NCBI RefSeq assembly: GCF_011043735.1
Contig: NZ_JAAKGV010000027.1
Location: 33,045 to 97,044 of the forward strand
Length of the DNA stretch: 64,000 nt
Direction: 5' to 3'
Source of the DNA: Methylobacterium sp. DB0501
GTDB taxonomy: Bacteria; Pseudomonadota; Alphaproteobacteria; Rhizobiales; Beijerinckiaceae
How positions within the stretch are numbered: position 1 is the stretch's first letter; each line of letters starts with the position of its first letter. This document shows, one piece after another, positions 59,409 through 64,000 of the stretch. Below the pieces are notes generated by a model that saw only the letters and a program-made list of their open reading frames with translations, had not been told where the DNA came from and did not search any database. A program made the translations under genes and the position numbers.

Positions 59409-61463
59409 TCAGAGCCCCGAGCCGAGGCGGTAGGCGTCGTGGATCGCCGAGTGAATGTCCCGGCTCGACACCGCGTCGCCGATGCGGTGCAGCACGAAGC
59501 CGCCGGCGGCCGGCGGCGGGTCGTCCCCGCGCCGCATCAGCGTGTCGAGGCGCGTCACCCCGTCATTCGCCGAACGGCCGCGCAAGGCGCCGTAGAGGTC
59601 GTCCATCGGAACCGTGCCGTGCTCGACGATCACCTGCGCGGCTTCGATGCGAATCTCGTGCCCGGTATATTCGTTGCTCAGGATCGCCACGAGCCGGTTG
59701 CCGGCGCGCAGGACCTTCGTCAGGCGCGCGTCGACCAGGGAGCGGATGCCGCGTTCCGCGACCTGCTTGCGGAAGCCGGTCCGGTCCGAATAGGGCATCT
59801 CCAGCGCCAGCGCGTCGTCGGGCGTCGCGACCGTCACCGTCCTGCCCTCGCCGGCGAGGCGCAACGCGCAGGACAGGGCCGCCTGCCGGCCGGTGCCGTC
59901 ATAGATCAGCGCGTCGTCCTTGCCCGGTACGGACCCGGTCAGCACGTCCCAGACGCTGTCGCAGAATTCCGCGCCGTCGAGCCAGTCGAGGTCCGGGACC
60001 CCGCCCGTCGCCACGATGACCGCGTCGGGCGCTTCGGCCAGGATGTCGTCGGCCTCGGCGAATGCGTTGAGGCGCGTCTCGACGCCGAGACGCTCCAGCT
60101 CGGCCACGCGCCAGTCGACGATGCCGATCAGGTCGCGCCGCTCGGCCGCCGCGGTCGCGACCAGGATCTGCCCGCCGAGCCGGGCGCCCGCCTCCATCAG
60201 GACGACCCGGTGCCCGCGCTCCGCCGAGACCCGCGCGGCCTCGAGCCCGCCCGGACCGCCGCCGACGACCACCACCTTGAGGGATCGTTCCGCGGGTTCG
60301 ACCGTATGCGCCAGCACCGTCTCGCGGCCGCTCGCCGGGTTGTGGATGCAGTTGACCTTCTTGTAGAGGCAGTACGAGGCCCCGACGCAGGGGCGGATCC
60401 GCTCCTCCTCGCCGCGCAAGATCTTGGCGACGATGTCCGGATCGGCGATGTGGGCCCGCGTCATCCCGACGAGATCGACGATGCCCTCGCGGATGACGTG
60501 CCGGGCGGTGGCGACGTCCCGGATGCCGGCGGCGTGGATCAGCGGCAGCGTGGTCTCGCGCCGGAACTGCGCCACCCGGTCGAGGAACGGGGCGCCCGGC
60601 TGGAACATCCCCGGCATGTTGTGCTCGGTCAGGACGAGGTCCGAATCCATCCGGCCGTAGATGCAGTTGATGTAGTCGATCCCGCCCTCGCGCTCGAACA
60701 GGCGCGCCGCCGCCACGGCATCCCCGAAGCTCAAGCCGTCGGCGACGCCCTCGTCGATGACGAAGCGGATCCCCACCACGGTATCGGGCCCGACCGCCTC
60801 GCGGATGGCCCGGTGCACCATCAGGCCGAAGCGCGCGCGGTTCTCGATCGACCCGCCATAGGCGTCGGTCCGGGTGTTGGTACGGGGCGACAGGAACTGG
60901 CCGATCAGGTGGCCGCCGGTGACCGTCTCGACGCCGTCGAGGCCGGCCTCGGCGCAGCGCCGGGCCGCCGCCGCGTAATCGGCGACGATGCGGGCGATGT
61001 CGGCGTGGTCCATCTCCTTCGGGAAGTTGCGGTTGCGGGTCTCGCGGATGCGGGACGGCGCCAGGACCGGGAGCCAGTGGGCGCCGTAGGCCGTCGCCCG
61101 GCGGCCGAGATGCGAGACCTGGCACATCACGGCCGCGCCGTGCCGGTGGATCCGCTCCGCCAGGGCGCGCAGGTGCGGGACGACGCCGTCGCCCGACAGG
61201 TTGAGCTGGCCGCCGCCCCAGCTCGAATCCGGCGAGGCCATCGCCGAGCCGCCGACCATCGTCATCGCGAGGCCGCCCTGCGCCTTGACCTCGTGGTAGC
61301 GCTGGTAGCGCTCGCCCGGGATGCCGCCGTCGTCGAGCATCGAGGCGTGGCTCGTGCTCACGATGCGGTTCCGCAGCGGCAGCCGCCCGAGCCGGAACGG
61401 CGTCAGCAGCGGGTCGCCGCTCGTGGCAGGCCGGGGCTCGTCCGTCGCATCCATCGATCGCAT
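59409..61463 (-). CDS. NADH:flavin oxidoreductase (TMADH/2,4-dienoyl-CoA reductase family)
   Basis: A 684-residue protein with three parts: an FMN TIM barrel (PLLTPFRLGRLPLRNRIVST; MVGGSAMASPDSSWGGGQLN; GGHLIGQFLSPRTN), an Fe-S linker (RPCVGASYCLYKKVNCIHNP), and FAD/NAD domains (VVVGGGPGGLEAARVSAERG; DAVIVATGGVPDLDWLDG). The usual linker has four cysteines, as in CIGCNxxC plus a distant C; here only three are seen and the second is replaced by Ala. The ATG at 61463 starts MRSMDATDEP; a second ATG at 61454 is possible. It may demethylate or reduce an amine. Confidence 0.88.
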   Translation of the reverse strand: MRSMDATDEPRPATSGDPLLTPFRLGRLPLRNRIVSTSHASMLDDGGIPGERYQRYHEVKAQGGLAMTMVGGSAMASPDSSWGGGQLNLSGDGVVPHLRALAERIHRHGAAVMCQVSHLGRRATAYGAHWLPVLAPSRIRETRNRNFPKEMDHADIARIVADYAAAARRCAEAGLDGVETVTGGHLIGQFLSPRTNTRTDAYGGSIENRARFGLMVHRAIREAVGPDTVVGIRFVIDEGVADGLSFGDAVAAARLFEREGGIDYINCIYGRMDSDLVLTEHNMPGMFQPGAPFLDRVAQFRRETTLPLIHAAGIRDVATARHVIREGIVDLVGMTRAHIADPDIVAKILRGEEERIRPCVGASYCLYKKVNCIHNPASGRETVLAHTVEPAERSLKVVVVGGGPGGLEAARVSAERGHRVVLMEAGARLGGQILVATAAAERRDLIGIVDWRVAELERLGVETRLNAFAEADDILAEAPDAVIVATGGVPDLDWLDGAEFCDSVWDVLTGSVPGKDDALIYDGTGRQAALSCALRLAGEGRTVTVATPDDALALEMPYSDRTGFRKQVAERGIRSLVDARLTKVLRAGNRLVAILSNEYTGHEIRIEAAQVIVEHGTVPMDDLYGALRGRSANDGVTRLDTLMRRGDDPPPAAGGFVLHRIGDAVSSRDIHSAIHDAYRLGSGL

Positions 61464-61610
61464 CGTCACCGCCCGCCGTGAGCCGCAGCGGCGGGTTGGC
61501 CGGCCTGCTGCCGACCGGTCCGCTGCCCTCGGGATCGTGCGGTCAGCTTCGGGGATCGCCGCGGGGGGCACCAGCTTGAAAAGGCGTGGCCCGGCCCATA
61601 CGCTCAGCGT

Positions 61611-62549
61611 ATGGACGGCTTCTCCCGCCTCGTGCCCTCTGCGCGGGGGCTCCTGATCTTCGAGGCGGCGGCGCGCCGGGGCAGCTTCACGGCGGCAGCG
61701 GCCGAGTTCAACATCAGCCAGCCTTCGGTAAGCCGGAACATCGCGCAGCTGGAGGCTGCGATCGGCGTGCCCCTGTTCGAGCGGCGGCCGAGCGGGCTCG
61801 TCCTCACCGGCGACGGCCGCGACCTCCACATGGCGGTGCATGACGGCCTGGAGCGGATCGGCGAGGCGCTGCTGCGCATCCGGGCGCGGACGCGGACGCG
61901 GCGCCAGGTCGTCACCCTGTCGCTGTCCAGCTCCTTCGTCGCGCACTGGCTCCTGCCGCGCTTGAGCCGGTTCAACGCCGCCTTCCCGGAGGTCGACCTG
62001 CGGTTCGACCTCATTCCCGGCATCCTCCGGGCGATCCCGGACAATGTCGACCTGGCAACGCGCATCCTGCCCGACGACGGCCAGTACCATCGCTGGGACC
62101 TCGCACCCGAGATCATCCTGCCGGTCTGCAGCCCGGCCTACCGCGCGGCGCGGGGGCCGTGGGAGGAGAGCGGGCGGGCGGGACACGTCTTCCTGCATCT
62201 CAGCGAGCATTCGCCGAAGCTCTGGGGGACGCCGCCGGGCAAGGGGGATCCGGGCAGGAGGGGGCCGGGGAAGGCCCCCGGGATCTGGCACGAATTCTCC
62301 GACTACGCGATCATCCTGCAGGCGGCGCTGAACGGCGAGGGCATCGCGCTCGGCTGGGTCAGCGTCGTCTCGACGGCGCTCATCGCCGGGACGCTGGTGC
62401 CGGCTTCCGGCTGGCGGCTGCGCACGGGGCGTTTCCACACACTGCTGGCGCCGAAGTCGCGCCCGCTGAACCCGGTCGTCGCCGAGATCGCGGAATGGCT
62501 CGCGGGTGAATCGGCAGGGGACATCGAGCGGCTGGCGGGGATCGTCTGA
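61611..62549 (+). CDS. LysR family regulator (GcvA-like)
   Basis: A 312-residue LysR protein: HTH at residues 7-66 (SARGLLIFEAAARRGSFTAA; FNISQPSVSRNIAQLEAAIG) and a substrate-binding domain with VTLSLSSSFVAHWLLPRLSR and GIALGWVSVVSTALIAGTLV. It is divergent from the TMADH-like oxidoreductase, with about 150 bp between starts, so probably regulates it. The stretch GKGDPGRRGPGKAPG is an unusual insertion. Confidence 0.88.
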   Translation: MDGFSRLVPSARGLLIFEAAARRGSFTAAAAEFNISQPSVSRNIAQLEAAIGVPLFERRPSGLVLTGDGRDLHMAVHDGLERIGEALLRIRARTRTRRQVVTLSLSSSFVAHWLLPRLSRFNAAFPEVDLRFDLIPGILRAIPDNVDLATRILPDDGQYHRWDLAPEIILPVCSPAYRAARGPWEESGRAGHVFLHLSEHSPKLWGTPPGKGDPGRRGPGKAPGIWHEFSDYAIILQAALNGEGIALGWVSVVSTALIAGTLVPASGWRLRTGRFHTLLAPKSRPLNPVVAEIAEWLAGESAGDIERLAGIV

Positions 62550-62908
62550 CCGCCTTGCCGCGGAACTCCCGCGTGTCGATCAGCGAGCGGCCCCCGGCGT
62601 CGAAGGCGCGTCCGCCGAAGGCCGTCAGGAAGGTCAGGAGCTCGACCTTCGGCGTCGCCGGCCGCCGCGCCGGTCGGGTTGCCGGCGCCGCAGACGCGCT
62701 TGCCCTCGGCGGCTTCGCCCGCGGGCGCCGTCCGCGCCACCGCCGGTCCGGTGAGGCAGGCGGCGACCGGCACGCTCCCGGGGAGCGTCCACGCGACGAA
62801 AGTCGGCGCGTTCATCGCCCCATCCGCGGTCGGCAATCGTCCCATCACCGGTGCGGTCGACCGCTTCCGGCCGTCATGCCCGGGAGGATCCGGCGATCGG
62901 CGAATCGG
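62550..62908 (-). pseudogene. Possible solute-binding protein fragment
   Basis: Reverse-strand piece KVELLTFLTAFGGRAFDAGG, then RSLIDTREFRGKAV, resembles the AFGGRxxDAxGR segment of extracellular solute-binding proteins. Upstream text in another frame (FVAWTLPGSVPVAACLTGPA) may belong to the same decayed gene. Similarity is short; the rest of the stretch shows nothing recognisable. Confidence 0.25.
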
Positions 62909-63634
62909 TCATCCGCCCGCACCATGCCCGTTCTTCATCAGCAGACGATCGAGATCGCCCGATCCCGTCAGCCGATCGAGACACTCGTCCAACGACCTCA
63001 CCGTGATGTTGCCGTGCAGCGGCACGGCGATCGCCTGGTCGATCGTCGTGAACCGGCCCGGCAGGACGCGGACGTCGCCGTGCCGCGCCGCGAATGACGC
63101 GACGGCCTGCCTCACGCCCGCCGCGACGTCGCACTCGCCTTCGCGGAGTCGGTGCAGGGCATCGCCCGGCGTCGGCATCGCCACCAGTGCGGCGTGCCGG
63201 AGGGACCGGACCAGATGGCCGTGATACGCGGCCCCGCTCGCCGAGGCGACCCGCACCTGCGGCCGGTCGACGTCGTCCCCGCTCCGGAACGGACTCGCCT
63301 CCCGGACGGCGAAGACGCCCTCGATGCTGAGGTAGGGGCGGCTGTAGGCCACGCGATCGGTGCGGGCCGGATCGACGGCGATGAACGCGACGTCCCATCC
63401 CCCGTCGCCGACGGAGGCCATGAGGGCGCCGGCCGACGGGAAGGAGACGAGGCGGACCGGGCGGGCGAGCCACTCGCCGAGAGCGCGGCCGAGATCGACG
63501 GCGATCCCGTGCGGTTCGCCGTCGTGCCCGCCGACCTGCACGAGCGCCGCATTGGCGAGGTTGATCGCGATGCGCAGGGGCTCGCGTGAGGCCGGATCGA
63601 GAGGTGTTGCGCCGTGTCGGCTGGGATCGCTCAT
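62909..63634 (-). CDS. Family 3 solute-binding protein (amino-acid type)
   Basis: A 241-residue SBP_bac_3 protein: PLRIAINLANAALVQVGG, GIAVDLGRALGEWLARPVRL and WDVAFIAVDPARTDRVAYSR show the two-lobed amino-acid-binding fold. No signal peptide is visible at the N-terminus, so it is either cytoplasmic, exported by another route, or the true start is missed. No ABC partner genes are adjacent. It lies about 75 bp after mmsA in the same direction. Confidence 0.8.
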   Translation of the reverse strand: MSDPSRHGATPLDPASREPLRIAINLANAALVQVGGHDGEPHGIAVDLGRALGEWLARPVRLVSFPSAGALMASVGDGGWDVAFIAVDPARTDRVAYSRPYLSIEGVFAVREASPFRSGDDVDRPQVRVASASGAAYHGHLVRSLRHAALVAMPTPGDALHRLREGECDVAAGVRQAVASFAARHGDVRVLPGRFTTIDQAIAVPLHGNITVRSLDECLDRLTGSGDLDRLLMKNGHGAGG

Positions 63635-63709
63635 CGTCGGTGCCTCTTCCGGCCGGGAGACGGCGAAGGGGATTCCGGCCTGTCGCCGTCTCCTTCGCCG
63701 TCGTCGCCG

Positions 63710-64000
63710 TCACTTCATGGTCGGCATCACGAACTCGGCTCCGGCCCGGATGCCGGTGGGCCAGCGGGTCGTGATGGTCTTGAGGCGGGTGTAGAACCGC
63801 ACCCCCTCCGGCCCGTGCATGTGGTGGTCGCCAAACAGCGACGCCTTCCAGCCGCCGAACGAGTGGAACGCCATCGGCACCGGGATCGGCACGTTGATCC
63901 CCACCATCCCGACCTGGATCTGGTGCGCGAATTCCCGCGCCGCGTCGCCGTCCCGCGTGAAGATCGCCGTCCCGTTGCCGAACTCGTGCTCGTTGATCAT
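63710..64000 (-). CDS. mmsA: Methylmalonate-semialdehyde dehydrogenase (CoA-acylating), C-terminal part
   Basis: The last 96 residues of an aldehyde dehydrogenase continuing beyond the window edge. VGMVGINVPIPVPMAFHSFG followed by GWKASLFGDHHMHGPEGV and RFYTRLKTITTRWP is the highly conserved C-terminus of MmsA/IolA, which converts methylmalonate semialdehyde to propionyl-CoA in valine and inositol catabolism. The reading frame is open to the edge; the catalytic Cys lies outside. Confidence 0.9.
   Translation of the reverse strand: MINEHEFGNGTAIFTRDGDAAREFAHQIQVGMVGINVPIPVPMAFHSFGGWKASLFGDHHMHGPEGVRFYTRLKTITTRWPTGIRAGAEFVMPTMK

Noticed and set aside
57684..61481. Very long plus-strand open frame (over 1200 codons) opposite the binding protein and oxidoreductase genes
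   Set aside because: It is antisense to two well-recognised genes, has Arg/Asp/Gly/Val-rich composition typical of high-GC shadow frames, and shows no motif.
61464..62438. Upstream extension of the TMADH-like oxidoreductase
   Set aside because: It is antisense to the LysR gene at 61611, and the flavin barrel starts only after the ATG at 61463.

Overview
The window is high-GC DNA with the gene content and codon style of an alphaproteobacterium, most likely Methylobacterium or a close relative. Points in favour are the inorganic-carbon transporter DabAB, a riboswitch-controlled cobalamin uptake operon, the hut genes and a methylmalonate-semialdehyde dehydrogenase at the right edge. The genus call is inference from overall gene style; there is no rRNA or other phylogenetic marker here.

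Layout. 1-870: an acyl-CoA ligase pseudogene with an internal deletion, then a dispersed palindromic element. 882-12077: a TetR regulator and a CoA-thioester catabolic cluster (SDR, two acyl-CoA dehydrogenases, APH-type kinase, two crotonases, thiolase, a periplasmic binding protein and an AMP-forming ligase). The kinase and acyl-CoA dehydrogenase pair resembles a split ACAD10/11 system, so 4-hydroxy or branched acids are plausible substrates. 12081-13294: decayed reverse-strand genes, including the start of cobQ. 13566-19505: cobalamin riboswitch, btuB-like receptor, btuF, btuC, btuD and one unassigned gene. 20053-20699: a VapBC toxin-antitoxin pair. 21691-26655: a LysR gene convergent with dabA and dabB. 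26760-29837: remnants (a DUF6671-like fragment, a flavin hydroxylase tail, an integrase tail) around one intact FAD monooxygenase.

29988-40596: a complete set of type I-E CRISPR-Cas genes (cas3, cse1, cse2, cas7e, cas5e, cas6e, cas1, cas2) and an array of ten good repeats plus one degenerate repeat. The locus shows two lesions. cas1 is frameshifted at a G run, and a nested inverted-repeat element of about 450 bp sits between cas3 and cse1, with its right end touching the cse1 start codon. A small YegP/DUF1508-like gene also lies in that gap.

40600-49570: an AT-rich, clearly foreign island with two glycosyltransferases, a DUF1796 papain-like protein, an exported beta-helix protein, an intact IS5-group insertion sequence and many transposase fragments. 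49570-54391: an AEC transporter, an integrase remnant and hutH-hutG-hutD. 54386-62549: two LysR regulators bracketing a flavin monooxygenase system (NtaA-type oxygenase, flavin reductase, Tat-exported oligopeptide-type binding protein, TMADH/FadH-like oxidoreductase). 62909-64000: a family 3 solute-binding protein and the 3' end of mmsA.

Recurring themes are genes broken by internal deletion (acyl-CoA ligase, IS3 transposase, XerD-like integrase), genes broken by single-base frameshifts (cas1, a propeller-like gene, a hydroxylase tail), and a family of inverted-repeat elements with palindromic cores in the intergenic spaces.
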